The notes: a model not told the origin generated them from the letters alone. A stretch of DNA of 64,000 nucleotides from Kribbella pratensis (GCF_004365355.1 NZ_SODP01000004.1:404266-468265), one strand, 5' to 3'; positions 25,170 to 33,986 are shown, counted from the first letter of the stretch. Translations and numbers: made by a program.

Positions 25170-25786
25170 GTTCGACCCCTTTAGCGGTCCGGCCCGCGCT
25201 GCTGCTGGGCCTGCCGAACCGCGTCACCCTGGTCCGCACCTTGATCGCGATGGCAGTCGCCACGTTCGCGTTCCGTACCGGCGATCTGGCCTGGCTGGTG
25301 CTCGGGTACTTCTCGTACTGGTTCGGCGACAGTCTCGACGGCTGGGTGGCTCGCAAGCGGAACGAGGAGTCACTGTCCGGGGCGGTGTTCGACATCGTCT
25401 GCGACCGGGCGTGCTCGTTCCTGCTCGCCGCCGCATTCATGGCGACGTACCCGGCCACGATCGGTCCGCTGGCGATCTACCTGGCGCAGTTCGGCGTACT
25501 GGACACGATGCTGACGTTCTCGTTCCTGCTCTGGCCGTGGATGCTCAGCCCGAACTACTTCTACAAGGTCGACCGGCCGATCTACCTCTGGAACTGGTCC
25601 AAACCCGCCAAGGCGCTGAACACCGGCGCGGTCGTGATCTCACTGGTCGTGGCCGGTCACACCGGCGCGCAGTGGCTACCGTACGCCGTCGCGATCGCGG
25701 CGCTGGCGGTCAAGGTGGTCTCGTCGTACCGCCTGGTCATGATCCTGTGCGGCCGCCGGCTCGCCTCCCCGGGGCAGCCACGATGA
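25166..25786 (+). CDS. CDP-alcohol phosphatidyltransferase family protein
   Basis: 206 residues, membrane-embedded. The full catalytic signature D-x2-D-G-x2-A-R-x8-G-x3-D-x3-D is present (starting DSLDGWVARKR at about residue 52 and ending FDIVCDR). The enzyme joins a CDP-activated lipid to an alcohol such as inositol phosphate or glycerol phosphate; which one is not readable. Its start overlaps the permease stop (ATGA), extending the PadR-ABC operon to a lipid enzyme. Confidence 0.88.
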   Translation: MSSTPLAVRPALLLGLPNRVTLVRTLIAMAVATFAFRTGDLAWLVLGYFSYWFGDSLDGWVARKRNEESLSGAVFDIVCDRACSFLLAAAFMATYPATIGPLAIYLAQFGVLDTMLTFSFLLWPWMLSPNYFYKVDRPIYLWNWSKPAKALNTGAVVISLVVAGHTGAQWLPYAVAIAALAVKVVSSYRLVMILCGRRLASPGQPR

Positions 25787-25865
25787 TGGGGTGGACCCTG
25801 GTCTACCCCCGAAGGTAGGCCTGAGATACGTGGGAATGGCCGCAATGGCGCATAGCCTCGGAGTC

Positions 25866-26354
25866 ATGTGGGTCTGGCAACTGGTACTCGCGGTGGGCTT
25901 CGGCATCGGCTCCGCCGTCGTACCGGTGATGAACGCCGAGGCGTACGTCCTCGCCGTCGGCGCTACCCATGCCCTGAACCCGGTCGTCGCCGCGGCCGGG
26001 GTCTCCGTCGGCCAGACCATCGGCAAGGTCGCGATGTTCCTGGCCGTCCGGTACCGGCCCGGCTACGCCGCCCGCAAGACCAAGGAGCCCAAGCCGGTCG
26101 ACCTGGACACCCGCTGGGGCCGCTTCGTCCAGTGGAACCGCGACCTCACCAAGCGCCTCCTGGACGCGATGAGCGACAGCCGGTGGGGCGTCCCGGTCAC
26201 GCTGCTGAGCGCCTTCGTCGGCATCCCACCGCTGTACGGCGTAGCGCTGATCGGCGGCGCGTCCCGGATGAGGACCGTCGTTTTCACCCTGTCCGTCCTG
26301 GCCGGCCGGGGCGCCCGCTTCATCCTGCTCGCGCTCGGGATCAGCGCGTTCTAG
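25866..26354 (+). CDS. Small integral membrane protein (YqaA/DedA-like)
   Basis: About 162 residues from ATG 25866; upstream in-frame starts at 25791 (GTG) and 25836 (ATG) are possible. The first helix region VWQLVLAVGFGIGSAVVPVMNAEAYVLAVGA and the later GIPPLYGVALIGGASRM resemble DedA/YqaA proteins, which move or sense lipids in the membrane. The last gene of the run led by PadR. Its end overlaps the convergent purC stop by 4 bp. Confidence 0.65.
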   Translation: MWVWQLVLAVGFGIGSAVVPVMNAEAYVLAVGATHALNPVVAAAGVSVGQTIGKVAMFLAVRYRPGYAARKTKEPKPVDLDTRWGRFVQWNRDLTKRLLDAMSDSRWGVPVTLLSAFVGIPPLYGVALIGGASRMRTVVFTLSVLAGRGARFILLALGISAF

Positions 26355-27226
26355 CCCTCGAACTTGCGACCGGTCAGCTGCTCGTAGGCGTTGATGTAGG
26401 CCGACCTCGTGCGCTCGACCACCTCGTCGGACAACGGCGGCGGGGCTTCGCCGGACGTCCGGTCCCAGCCCGACTCGAACTGCAGCCAGTCGCGGACGAT
26501 CTGCTTGTCGTACGACGGCTGCTGCTTGCCCGGCGACCACTGGTCGGCCGGCCAGAAGCGGCTCGAGTCCGGCGTGAGCACCTCGTCGGCGAGCACCAGC
26601 GTGCCGTCCGCCCGGTGGCCGAACTCGAACTTGGTGTCGGCCAGGATGATCCCGCGGTCCTCGGCGATCCCCCGCGCCCAGGTGTAGATGTCCAGCGTGG
26701 TGTCCCGCAGCGTCGACGCCACGTCCGCGCCGACCGTCGCCGCCACCGCGTCGTACGAAACGTTCTCGTCGTGCTCGCCGAGCTCGGCCTTGGTCGCCGG
26801 GGTGAAGATCGGGTCGTCCAGCCGCGAGCCTTCGACCAGCCCGTCCGGCAGCGCGATACCGCAGACGGCGCCGGTGGCGTTGTAGTCGAGCAGGCCCGTG
26901 CCGCTCAGGTAGCCGCGGGCGACGCACTCGACCGGGTAGATCGCCAGCTTCTCGCAGACCACAGCACGGCCCGCGACCTCGGCCGGCACGTCGGTGGAGA
27001 TGATGTGGTTCGGCATGTCCAGCTGCTCGAACCACCACAGGCTCATCGCGGTGAGCACCTTCCCCTTGTCGGGGATCAGGCTCTCCAGGATCCAGTCGAA
27101 CGCGCTCATCCGGTCGCTCGCCACCATCAGCAGGTCGCCGGAGTCCAGCTCGTACAGGTCCCGGACCTTGCCGGAGTGGATGTGCTTGGCGCCGGGGATC
27201 TCCGGCGCCTGCGGCGTTGTGATCAC
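26351..27226 (-). CDS. purC: Phosphoribosylaminoimidazole-succinocarboxamide synthase (PurC)
   Basis: 291 residues from GTG 27226. SAICAR synthetase joins CAIR and aspartate with ATP (step 8 of IMP synthesis). The ATP-binding start HIHSGKVRDLYEL (residues 15-27), VASDRMSAFDWIL, ECVARGYLSGTG and ADTKFEFGHRADG are family hallmarks. Length is normal. A TAGGCT hexamer ends 6 nt before the GTG, predicting a leaderless message; there is no ribosome site. Confidence 0.96.
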   Translation of the reverse strand: MITTPQAPEIPGAKHIHSGKVRDLYELDSGDLLMVASDRMSAFDWILESLIPDKGKVLTAMSLWWFEQLDMPNHIISTDVPAEVAGRAVVCEKLAIYPVECVARGYLSGTGLLDYNATGAVCGIALPDGLVEGSRLDDPIFTPATKAELGEHDENVSYDAVAATVGADVASTLRDTTLDIYTWARGIAEDRGIILADTKFEFGHRADGTLVLADEVLTPDSSRFWPADQWSPGKQQPSYDKQIVRDWLQFESGWDRTSGEAPPPLSDEVVERTRSAYINAYEQLTGRKFEG

Positions 27227-27232
27227 GCCGCG

Positions 27233-27238
27233 AGCCTA
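27233..27238 (-). promoter_or_regulatory. -10 hexamer TAGGCT for leaderless purC
   Basis: TAGGCT on the minus strand is followed by 6 nt and GTG 27226. purD has the same hexamer 8 nt before its GTG start. Confidence 0.45.
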
Positions 27239-28294
27239 CTTGCGGGCGCGCAGTGCCATCAGCTTGCCCCCTAGGCCGAACAGCCCGTCGCGGAGCGAGC
27301 ACGCCAGCGGATTCTCGACCTGCCCGAGCCGGCCGAGACTGCGGGACCGCTTCACCAGCTTGGTCGTCGCGGGCCGCCGTTCAGCGTCGTACGCCGTGAG
27401 CGCCTGGGTGAGCTCGCCGGCGTGAAGGTGTCGCGCTAATGCCCCGGCGTCCTCGATCGCGGAGCAGGCGCCGCGGCCCAGGTTCGGCGTCATCGCGTGG
27501 GCGGCATCGCCGAGCAGGACGATCCGGCCCTGGACAAACGGGACCAGCGGCAGCGTCAGGTCGTAGATGTCGTTCTGCAGCACCTTCTCGGTGCTCGCGA
27601 TCAGCCTCGGGATCGGATCGTGCCAACGCATGAACACGGTCGGCTCGCTGGTCCGGCCGGGCGGCTGGTTCACAGTCCCGTACCAGTAGAAGCGCCCGTC
27701 GATCAGTCGCGCGAACCCGAACAGTTGCCCTCGGCCCCAGGTCTCGCCACCACCGTCGTCGATATCCACGTCCGCGATCCCGCGGTACGCCGAGAAACCG
27801 GAGTACCGCGGGCCCTTGTACTGCGGGTACAACGCGCCCCGCACCACGCTGCGGATCCCGTCCGCGGCGACCACGAGGTCGGCGTGGAGCTCGCCATTGA
27901 CCGTGACGCCGTCCTGATCCTGCGTGACGGTTCGTACGTCGTACCCGGTCCGGACCGTGACGGCCGGACCGAACTCGGCGGTGATCAGCTCATGCAACTG
28001 CGCGCGGTGGATCATCACCGGCAGCTCGACGCCGAGCTCGGCCGCGGTGACCACCCACCGGCCGTCCGCCTTCCGCATGCCGGCCGGTTTGGACTGCACC
28101 GAGGCCTTCTCGACGCCCTTCACCCCGAGCTCCTCGAGCACGGCGACCGCCGACGGCCAGACCGAGATGCCGGCCCCAACCTCGCCCAATTCCGGAGCAC
28201 GCTCCAGCACCGTGACCTGCCAGCCGCACCGTTGCAGCGCGACAGCAGCCGTAACCCCTCCGATACCCGCCCCGACCACGATCGCCGTACCCAT
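27236..28294 (-). CDS. FAD-dependent aromatic monooxygenase
   Basis: 352 residues. An N-terminal FAD-binding Rossmann motif (VVGAGIGGVTAAVALQ, residues 5-20), LERAPELGEVGAG, the DG motif VVAADGIRSVVR and the GD motif IVLLGDAAHAMTPNLGRGAC place it with salicylate hydroxylase-like single-component enzymes that use NAD(P)H and oxygen to hydroxylate an aromatic ring. It is divergent from a TetR regulator across a perfect 20-bp palindrome. The -10 TAGAGT inside that palindrome ends 7 nt before ATG 28294, so the message is probably leaderless and directly repressed. Confidence 0.9.
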   Translation of the reverse strand: MGTAIVVGAGIGGVTAAVALQRCGWQVTVLERAPELGEVGAGISVWPSAVAVLEELGVKGVEKASVQSKPAGMRKADGRWVVTAAELGVELPVMIHRAQLHELITAEFGPAVTVRTGYDVRTVTQDQDGVTVNGELHADLVVAADGIRSVVRGALYPQYKGPRYSGFSAYRGIADVDIDDGGGETWGRGQLFGFARLIDGRFYWYGTVNQPPGRTSEPTVFMRWHDPIPRLIASTEKVLQNDIYDLTLPLVPFVQGRIVLLGDAAHAMTPNLGRGACSAIEDAGALARHLHAGELTQALTAYDAERRPATTKLVKRSRSLGRLGQVENPLACSLRDGLFGLGGKLMALRARK

Positions 28295-28300
28295 GAACTG

Positions 28301-28320
28301 GACTCTACATCTGTAGAGTC
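28301..28320. promoter_or_regulatory. Perfect TetR-type operator with both -10 boxes inside
   Basis: GACTCTACA (28301-28309) and TGTAGAGTC (28312-28320) are perfect 9-bp arms with a 2-bp spacer. Each arm carries TAGAGT in -10 orientation, one for the monooxygenase and one for the TetR gene, so one bound repressor would shut both promoters. Confidence 0.75.
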
Positions 28321-28347
28321 TGGTTGGGAAGTGCGAGACTGACCGGC

Positions 28348-28932
28348 GTGACAGGGCCTAAGTCCGTTCCGCGCGGTGCGGATCGCCAGGACGCCATCGC
28401 CGACGCTGCGATCCACCTGGTCGCGACCCGCGGTCTGCGCGGGCTGACGCACCGGGCGGTCGACACCGAGGCAGGTCTGCCGCCGGGCTCGACGTCGTAC
28501 TACCTGCGCACGCGCAACGCCCTGCTGACGGCGTGCGTGCGCCGGATGCTCAGCCGGGACGTGAGCACGATGCCACTGGCCGGCGCGGATCCGGTCGAGT
28601 TGATGGTCGGGATGACGGTCGGGCTCGCGAACGATCGGCCGGACGATCTGGTCGCGCGGTACGAGCTGTCGTTGGAGGCGAGTCGTCAGCCCGAGCTGCG
28701 GACGGCGATCAACGAGGGTGGGCGCGAGTTGCGGGCGATGCTCGCGCAGTTGCTCGACGGGCTCGGCGTACCCGAACCGGAAGCGGCGGCGTGGCCGGTG
28801 GCCGCGATGATGGACGGACTGATGTACGACCGGGTCGCGGGGGCGGGCGCAACGCTCTCACCAGAAGCGTTCGAGGCCGCCGTACGACGCTCTGTCGTGG
28901 CGCTGGTCGCCGGCCTCAAAGGCGCTCGGTGA
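28348..28932 (+). CDS. TetR-family transcriptional regulator
   Basis: 194 residues from GTG 28348. Helix-turn-helix at about residues 12-58 (RQDAIADAAIHLVATRGLRGLTHRAV, then GLPPGSTSYYLRTRNALL). The C-terminal ligand-binding part is unlike others here. It most likely represses the divergent monooxygenase and itself through the operator at 28301-28320. Its end overlaps the convergent membrane-protein gene by 17 bp. Confidence 0.88.
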   Translation: MTGPKSVPRGADRQDAIADAAIHLVATRGLRGLTHRAVDTEAGLPPGSTSYYLRTRNALLTACVRRMLSRDVSTMPLAGADPVELMVGMTVGLANDRPDDLVARYELSLEASRQPELRTAINEGGRELRAMLAQLLDGLGVPEPEAAAWPVAAMMDGLMYDRVAGAGATLSPEAFEAAVRRSVVALVAGLKGAR

Positions 28933-29338
28933 GCGTGACGAAGGTGAAGTAGCAGACGCCGATCAGCATGCCGACGTGGCCGAGCACGGACAGGCCCGCG
29001 CCGGAACCCCACGCATCACTCTGCGTGTCCTCGGAATGCTTGCCTCCACTCGGCAACCAACGGGCCAGAAGCAACAATCCGATGACGGTGAGCAACCACC
29101 ACCCGGTCAGCATCACCAGGGCGATCCCGTGCCGACCGGTGACCAGGGCAACGACCCAGCCGAGCAGGGTGATCACACCGACGACGGTGTGCAACCGCAG
29201 CAGGGCAGCAGAAAACCCGTGCCGCCCCGCGCCGTGACCGGTACCGTCCACCACCGTTCCGCCGAGCCGGACGCGCGTGATCAGTACGACGACCGCACCG
29301 AGCGCGGTCAGAAACCAGGTGACGTTCGACCATTCCAC
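28916..29338 (-). CDS. Four-helix integral membrane protein
   Basis: 140 residues from GTG 29338 (the open frame could start further up at 29377). Four hydrophobic segments are visible: near the N-terminus (TWFLTALGAVVVLITRV), two in the middle and one at the C-terminus (GHVGMLIGVCYFTFV). No family recognised, no charged catalytic residues. It lies downstream of the envelope glycosyltransferase operon but beyond its likely terminator. Confidence 0.6.
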   Translation of the reverse strand: MEWSNVTWFLTALGAVVVLITRVRLGGTVVDGTGHGAGRHGFSAALLRLHTVVGVITLLGWVVALVTGRHGIALVMLTGWWLLTVIGLLLLARWLPSGGKHSEDTQSDAWGSGAGLSVLGHVGMLIGVCYFTFVTLTERL

Positions 29339-29418
29339 GCCCCCATCCCTACCCCACCCCGTGGGCCGGTGAACCATTCAGCGTGTCGTCTCATGGCTTG
29401 ACGATCGTCCAGAAACAG

Positions 29419-29459
29419 CGCCCGGCGGGCCGAGTGTCCGCTCATTGACCCGCCGGGCG
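29419..29459 (-). terminator. Strong GC hairpin downstream of the glycosyltransferase operon
   Basis: CGCCCGGCGGG (29419-29429) pairs perfectly with CCCGCCGGGCG (29449-29459), 11-bp arms and a 19-nt loop, 20 bp after the last stop codon of the operon. No T-run, as is frequent in actinobacteria. Confidence 0.65.
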
Positions 29460-29478
29460 GTCTACGTCACGCAGACCG

Positions 29479-29907
29479 TCACCCGTTCTGCGTCATGCCC
29501 TGTCCTTGCTGAGTTCCCTGGCCTGGAAGGGTTCCTTGCCCTGGCTGGATCCCCTGGCCCGGCGACGTGCCCTGACCGTTGCCCTGTCCCTGGAAACCGC
29601 GACCGAAGCCGCCGCCACCAGGCCCGCCGAACTGGTTCTGCTGGGTACTCGTCCCGTCCCACGAGTGACCGACCGCCATCCCCCCAAGGAATGCAAGCAC
29701 CGCAATCACGGACCCGGCCCCAGCCAACACCGCGCTGCTGGGCCGCTTCCCAGCCGGAGCGGACTGCTGTGAGGGGGTGGAAGCATCCGAGGGGCCGCTC
29801 GGTGCCTGCGGAGCAGACCCCGCCTGCACCGCCGGACCCGCGTGCGGCGTACCCGCCTGCGGTGTGGAGGCGGCTTTCGCGGCTTGCCATTGGGCTTCTT
29901 GTGTCAT
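29479..29907 (-). CDS. Single-pass membrane protein with Gly/Gln-rich tail
   Basis: 142 residues from ATG 29907, with AGGAG 8 bp upstream. An Ala/Pro/Ser-rich cytoplasmic N-terminus, one membrane helix (about residues 55-75) and an external C-terminal half made of irregular QG/GQG repeats (about residues 85-140). It is 2 bp downstream of the glycosyltransferase stop, and both proteins carry unusual Gly-rich external segments, so they may interact. Function unknown. Confidence 0.7.
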   Translation of the reverse strand: MTQEAQWQAAKAASTPQAGTPHAGPAVQAGSAPQAPSGPSDASTPSQQSAPAGKRPSSAVLAGAGSVIAVLAFLGGMAVGHSWDGTSTQQNQFGGPGGGGFGRGFQGQGNGQGTSPGQGIQPGQGTLPGQGTQQGQGMTQNG

Positions 29908-29909
29908 AT

Positions 29910-31949
29910 CTATGCTCCTGTTCCGGTGGAGAGGTCGTACACGGTGGTGCTGCCGACGGTCTGGGCGGTGAAGTTCTCCGAGACCCACGTGGAGATCTCG
30001 CTCGAGGTCCCGCCCCGGCCGCCGAATCCGCCGCCCATCCCGCCACCACCGACGAAGTAGTGGATCTTGCCTTGGGCAACCAATTGCTCGAACTCGGCCA
30101 GTGACGGCGCCGGGTCGGTCCCGTTGAACCCGCCGATCGCCATGATCGGCTCGCCGGACGCGATCTGCAGCGGCGCGGCCCCGTTCGCGGTCACCGCCGC
30201 AGCGGCCCAGGTGTACCCCTTCGCCCCTTGCTGCAGCAGCGTCACCAGCTCACTCGAGACCCCACTCGTCCCGCCACCACCAAGGAACCCACCGACGCCA
30301 CCACCAGGCATTCCGCCTCCAGTAGTGGTCCGGCCCGTCCCCGGCTGCCCCGTCGTACCAGTGCCGGTGCCGGCCCCAGTTCCAGTACCGGTCTGCCCAG
30401 GCGGCGTACCCATCCGCCCACCAGGGAAGCCGCCACCGCGTCCGCCGCCCATGCCACCCATCCCGGCAGGACCAGCGGTCGGAATCGCGCCGGCGTGCGC
30501 GGTGCTGATGGTGTCCAAGGAGTACGCCGTGGGCCCGGCCAGCGCGCTGAACGTCAGCACCGCGGCAGCCGCAATCCCAGCCCGTCGAGCGGCCGTTCGA
30601 TGCAGCTTGAGCTCTGGCAACAGCATCACCAGGCCAGCCGCGAGCACGCCCGTGATCAGCACCACCCAACGCAGCCAGGGATGCCAGGTCGGCGTCGCGT
30701 TCAGTAACGCGAAGCTCCACCCGGCTGTCAGCAACGCACCACCCGCGAGAGTTGCCCGCGGCAACCACTCGGCGCGGCGCCGCCACAGGACCGACATCGC
30801 GCCGCCGATCACCGCGCCGAAGGCCGGCGCCAGGGCGATCATGTAGTACGGATGGATGATGCCCTGCATGTAGCTGAACACCAGCCCGGTGACCACGAGC
30901 CACCCGCCCCACAGCAGCGCGAAAGCACGAGTCTTGTCCGTCCGCGGCGCCTTGCCCGCAGCAACGATCAGTACGACGGTGGCCAGCAGCGCGGCCGGCA
31001 TCAACCAGGAGATCTGCGATCCGAACTCGCCACCGAACAGCCGCTGCAGCCCGGTCGCGCCACCCCAACCCGGATTCCCGACACCGCCGCCGACCGACCC
31101 CGACTCGTTGCCGCTCAACCGCCCGAGGCCGTTGTACCCAAGGGTCAGCTCAAGGATGCTGTTGTCGGACGACCCACCGATATACGGTCGTGCAGACGCA
31201 GGCAGCAGCTCCACGATCGCGACCCACCAGCCGGCACTCACGATCAATGAGACCGTCGCCAGCAAGAGATGGAGCAGCCGCTTCCCCAGCGCAGGCTTCC
31301 CGGCCACGAGATAGGCAATCCCGAACGCCGGCAGGATCAGGAACGCCTGCAGCATCTTCGTCAGGAACCCGAACCCGACCAGCGAACCGGCCAGGATCAT
31401 CCACCGCGCCGAGTGCTTCACCGAGTCGATCGCCCGCGTCACGGCCCACGCGCCGGCGCACAGCAGCAGGATCAGCAGTGCATCCGGGTTGTTGAACCGG
31501 AACATCAGCACCGCGACCGGCGTCGTCGCGAGGATCGCGCCGGCCAGCAGACCGGCGTTCGCGGAGAACCAGCGCCGCACCGACACGTACACGAATCCGA
31601 CGCTCGCGACGCCCATCAGCGCCTGCGGCACCAGCATGCTCCAGCTGTTGAAGCCGAAGATCCGCGCGGACAACCCCATCACCCACAGCGAGCCCGGAGT
31701 CTTGTCCACGGTGATGAAGCTCGACGCGTCGAACGACCCGAAGAACCAGGCCTTCCAGCTCGTCGACCCGGCCTGTACGGCGGCCGCGTAGTACTCGTTG
31801 GCGTATCCGTTCTTGGACAATCCCCACAGGTACGCGATCGCGGTCAGCACCAACAGGCCGCCGTACAGGATCTTGTCCCGGCTCAGCGTGTACTGCGTTG
31901 TGATCGGGCGAGACCTGGTGGCCTCGACCGGATCAGTCAGCGTGGTCAT
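29910..31949 (-). CDS. GT39-like membrane glycosyltransferase (ArnT/PMT type)
   Basis: 679 residues. About 12 membrane helices. The first external loop has the acidic NEYYAAAVQAG (catalytic region of the GT39/GT83 group) and the next DASSFITVDKTPGSLWVMGL. These enzymes move a sugar from a polyprenyl-phosphate donor onto protein or lipid outside the membrane. After the last helix there is a long Gly/Thr-rich segment (about residues 490-560) and then a globular external domain (about 570-675). It follows the GT2-GtrA gene with overlapping stop/start (ATGA), which likely makes its lipid-linked donor. Confidence 0.85.
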   Translation of the reverse strand: MTTLTDPVEATRSRPITTQYTLSRDKILYGGLLVLTAIAYLWGLSKNGYANEYYAAAVQAGSTSWKAWFFGSFDASSFITVDKTPGSLWVMGLSARIFGFNSWSMLVPQALMGVASVGFVYVSVRRWFSANAGLLAGAILATTPVAVLMFRFNNPDALLILLLCAGAWAVTRAIDSVKHSARWMILAGSLVGFGFLTKMLQAFLILPAFGIAYLVAGKPALGKRLLHLLLATVSLIVSAGWWVAIVELLPASARPYIGGSSDNSILELTLGYNGLGRLSGNESGSVGGGVGNPGWGGATGLQRLFGGEFGSQISWLMPAALLATVVLIVAAGKAPRTDKTRAFALLWGGWLVVTGLVFSYMQGIIHPYYMIALAPAFGAVIGGAMSVLWRRRAEWLPRATLAGGALLTAGWSFALLNATPTWHPWLRWVVLITGVLAAGLVMLLPELKLHRTAARRAGIAAAAVLTFSALAGPTAYSLDTISTAHAGAIPTAGPAGMGGMGGGRGGGFPGGRMGTPPGQTGTGTGAGTGTGTTGQPGTGRTTTGGGMPGGGVGGFLGGGGTSGVSSELVTLLQQGAKGYTWAAAAVTANGAAPLQIASGEPIMAIGGFNGTDPAPSLAEFEQLVAQGKIHYFVGGGGMGGGFGGRGGTSSEISTWVSENFTAQTVGSTTVYDLSTGTGA

Positions 31950-33169
31950 CAGTTGCTCCGGGTTTGGTCGAGAACCGCTGGGGGTTCAAAGGCGGGCAGG
32001 GTAGGCGCGTCATCGTCGAACACCCACGTCTGGAAGAGGCTGAACCGGACCACGGTGGCAGCCAGGTTCGCGATGGTCAGCACAGTGATCTCCACCGCTT
32101 GATGCGGTACGGCGATTGCCGTGTGCAACAACCAGAGGGACGCCGCGGTCAAGCTCCAGCCGATGCCGAAGGCAACCAGACCGCGCAGCTGATGCCGCCA
32201 ACGGCCCTCCACGCCACGTACACCGAAGGTGATCCGGCGGTTCAGCGTGGTGTTGCCGACGGCCGTGATCAGCAGCGCGAGCAGGTTCGCCACCTGCGCC
32301 GGCATGCCCTGCCGCAGTACGAGATACAGCAGCGCGTACGCCGCCGTACTCAGCACACCGACCGCGCAGAAGCGCAGTACGCGGGCCGCCATCGCCGTTC
32401 GGGGATCGAGGATCCGTGGCCGGCCGTACTTCTGCCGGACCGGCTCGAGGTCGACGCGACTGCGCATCAGCCGAGCGATCCCCCGCAGATCCTCGCCGAC
32501 CGTCTTCGCGATCGCGACGCGGGAGTCGAGGTCGTCGACCCAATCCACCGGTACTTCGTGGATCCGCAGCCCGGCCTTCTCCGCCAGCACCAGCAGCTCG
32601 GTGTCGAAGAACCAACTGATGTCCTCGACCAGCGGCAGCAGCTCGTGCGCCACGTCGGCACGGATCGCCTTGAAGCCGCACTGGGCGTCGGAGAAATGCG
32701 CGCTCAAGGTTGCCCGTAGCAACAGGTTGTACGAGCGGGAGATGAACTCGCGCTTCGGCCTCCGGACCACCCGGGAGCTCTTCGCCAATCGGGTGCCGAT
32801 GGCAACATCACTGTGCCCGGCCAGTAGCGGCGCGACCAGCGGGAGCAGGGCGTTCAGATTGGTGGACAGGTCGACATCCATATAGGCGAGCACCTCTGCG
32901 TTGCTCGCGGACCAGACCTGCTTCAGCGCGCGACCGCGCCCGGACTGCTCGAGCCGGACGATCCGGACCCCGGGCAGCTCGCTCGCGAGCAGCAGGCCGA
33001 GTTCATAGGTCGCGTCCGTACTTCCGTTGTCCGCGATGCAGACCTCGGCCGGGAACGGGAAAGCGGTGTCGAGGAACTCCCGCAGCCGTCTGATGTTCGG
33101 TCCGAGGTCGTGTTCCTCGTTCTTGACGGGTACGACGATCTCGACCCGAGGATGACCTGGAATCTGCAT
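31949..33169 (-). CDS. Polyprenyl-phosphate glycosyltransferase (GT2) fused to a GtrA membrane domain
   Basis: 406 residues. GT2 domain (about 1-240): VEIVVPVKNEEHDL, ADNGSTDAT, YMDVDLSTNL with the DxD, and the FFDTELLVLAEKAGLRI motif of dolichyl-phosphate sugar synthases. GtrA domain (about 270-390): four helices starting RFCAVGVLSTAAYALLYL and ending FSLFQTWVFDD. The protein should charge polyprenyl phosphate with a hexose and help flip it, feeding the GT39 enzyme encoded just downstream. The start at ATG 33169 has no ribosome site. Confidence 0.9.
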   Translation of the reverse strand: MQIPGHPRVEIVVPVKNEEHDLGPNIRRLREFLDTAFPFPAEVCIADNGSTDATYELGLLLASELPGVRIVRLEQSGRGRALKQVWSASNAEVLAYMDVDLSTNLNALLPLVAPLLAGHSDVAIGTRLAKSSRVVRRPKREFISRSYNLLLRATLSAHFSDAQCGFKAIRADVAHELLPLVEDISWFFDTELLVLAEKAGLRIHEVPVDWVDDLDSRVAIAKTVGEDLRGIARLMRSRVDLEPVRQKYGRPRILDPRTAMAARVLRFCAVGVLSTAAYALLYLVLRQGMPAQVANLLALLITAVGNTTLNRRITFGVRGVEGRWRHQLRGLVAFGIGWSLTAASLWLLHTAIAVPHQAVEITVLTIANLAATVVRFSLFQTWVFDDDAPTLPAFEPPAVLDQTRSN

Positions 33170-33232
33170 GACACCGATGCTGTCCGGTCAACCTGTGTCA
33201 GCCCCTGTGCGTGGCTGGCAGTTTGCTGGCAG

Positions 33233-33625
33233 CTACCGGGTGCGACGCAGCCAGAGCAGACCGAGCACCGGCAGCACCACCGGTACGAAGCCGTAGCCCT
33301 GGCCGAAGTGCGACCACACGGTCGCGTCCGGGAAATCGTCCGGTACGGCGTAGCTGAACGCGCCGATCGCGAGCACACCGATCAGCTCGATCACGATCGC
33401 GGTCGTAGCGACCTTGCGGGACACCTTCGTTGCCTTGGCCAGCGCGAACGTCGCCGCGCAGTAGATGATCGCGGCAATGGCCGACAACAGGTACGCGATC
33501 GGCGCATCGCTGAACTTCGTCGCGATCTGTACGCCGGCCCGCGCGGTCGCGGCCAGCGCGAACACGCCGTACACCGCGATCAGGATCCGGCCGGGGCCGT
33601 GCTTGGTCGCTGCGGGATCGGTCAC
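33233..33625 (-). CDS. Four-helix membrane protein downstream of purB
   Basis: 130 residues from GTG 33625, which is 1 nt past the preceding stop. Four hydrophobic segments; a short basic tail (LLWLRRTR). It has no recognised family beyond a general actinobacterial integral membrane protein. Part of the string purB, 118-residue membrane protein, this gene. Confidence 0.65.
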   Translation of the reverse strand: MTDPAATKHGPGRILIAVYGVFALAATARAGVQIATKFSDAPIAYLLSAIAAIIYCAATFALAKATKVSRKVATTAIVIELIGVLAIGAFSYAVPDDFPDATVWSHFGQGYGFVPVVLPVLGLLWLRRTR

Positions 33626-33626
33626 G

Positions 33627-33983
33627 TCAGGCCGTCCACACGTCGTACAACCTGAGCTCGAGGATCGGGATCACCACGCAGGCGATGGCCAGCGCGCCGG
33701 CGCCCCAGCGGCTGCTCTCCGCCAGCGCCCAGAACGCCCCGATCGGCAGGATGATCAGCGACCCGACCAAGTACCCGATGAAGAACGGCCCGGACACGTC
33801 CCGGGTGGTCTGGCTCAGCTGCACGATGCCGACGACCAGCTGTGCCAGCAGGGCGACCTCGATCACCCCGAGCACGCCGAGCAAGGTCCAGTTGATCCGC
33901 TTGTCGCGGGCCGCGAGTACGACGGCGAACAGCGCCGCGGCGAGCGACAGCGCGACCAGGAACCAGGTGAGCGGTGCGAACAC
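33627..33983 (-). CDS. Small membrane protein downstream of purB
   Basis: 118 residues from GTG 33983, 3 nt after the purB stop. Four hydrophobic segments, RDKRIN loop, no catalytic motif. It is paired with the following small membrane protein; the two may form a heteromeric membrane complex, which is inference from their size and coupling. Confidence 0.65.
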   Translation of the reverse strand: MFAPLTWFLVALSLAAALFAVVLAARDKRINWTLLGVLGVIEVALLAQLVVGIVQLSQTTRDVSGPFFIGYLVGSLIILPIGAFWALAESSRWGAGALAIACVVIPILELRLYDVWTA

Positions 33984-33986
33984 GGG

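Noticed and set aside
25803..27302. Long open frame of about 500 codons overlapping purC in another frame
   Set aside because: It runs through purC and the small membrane protein without any recognisable motif.
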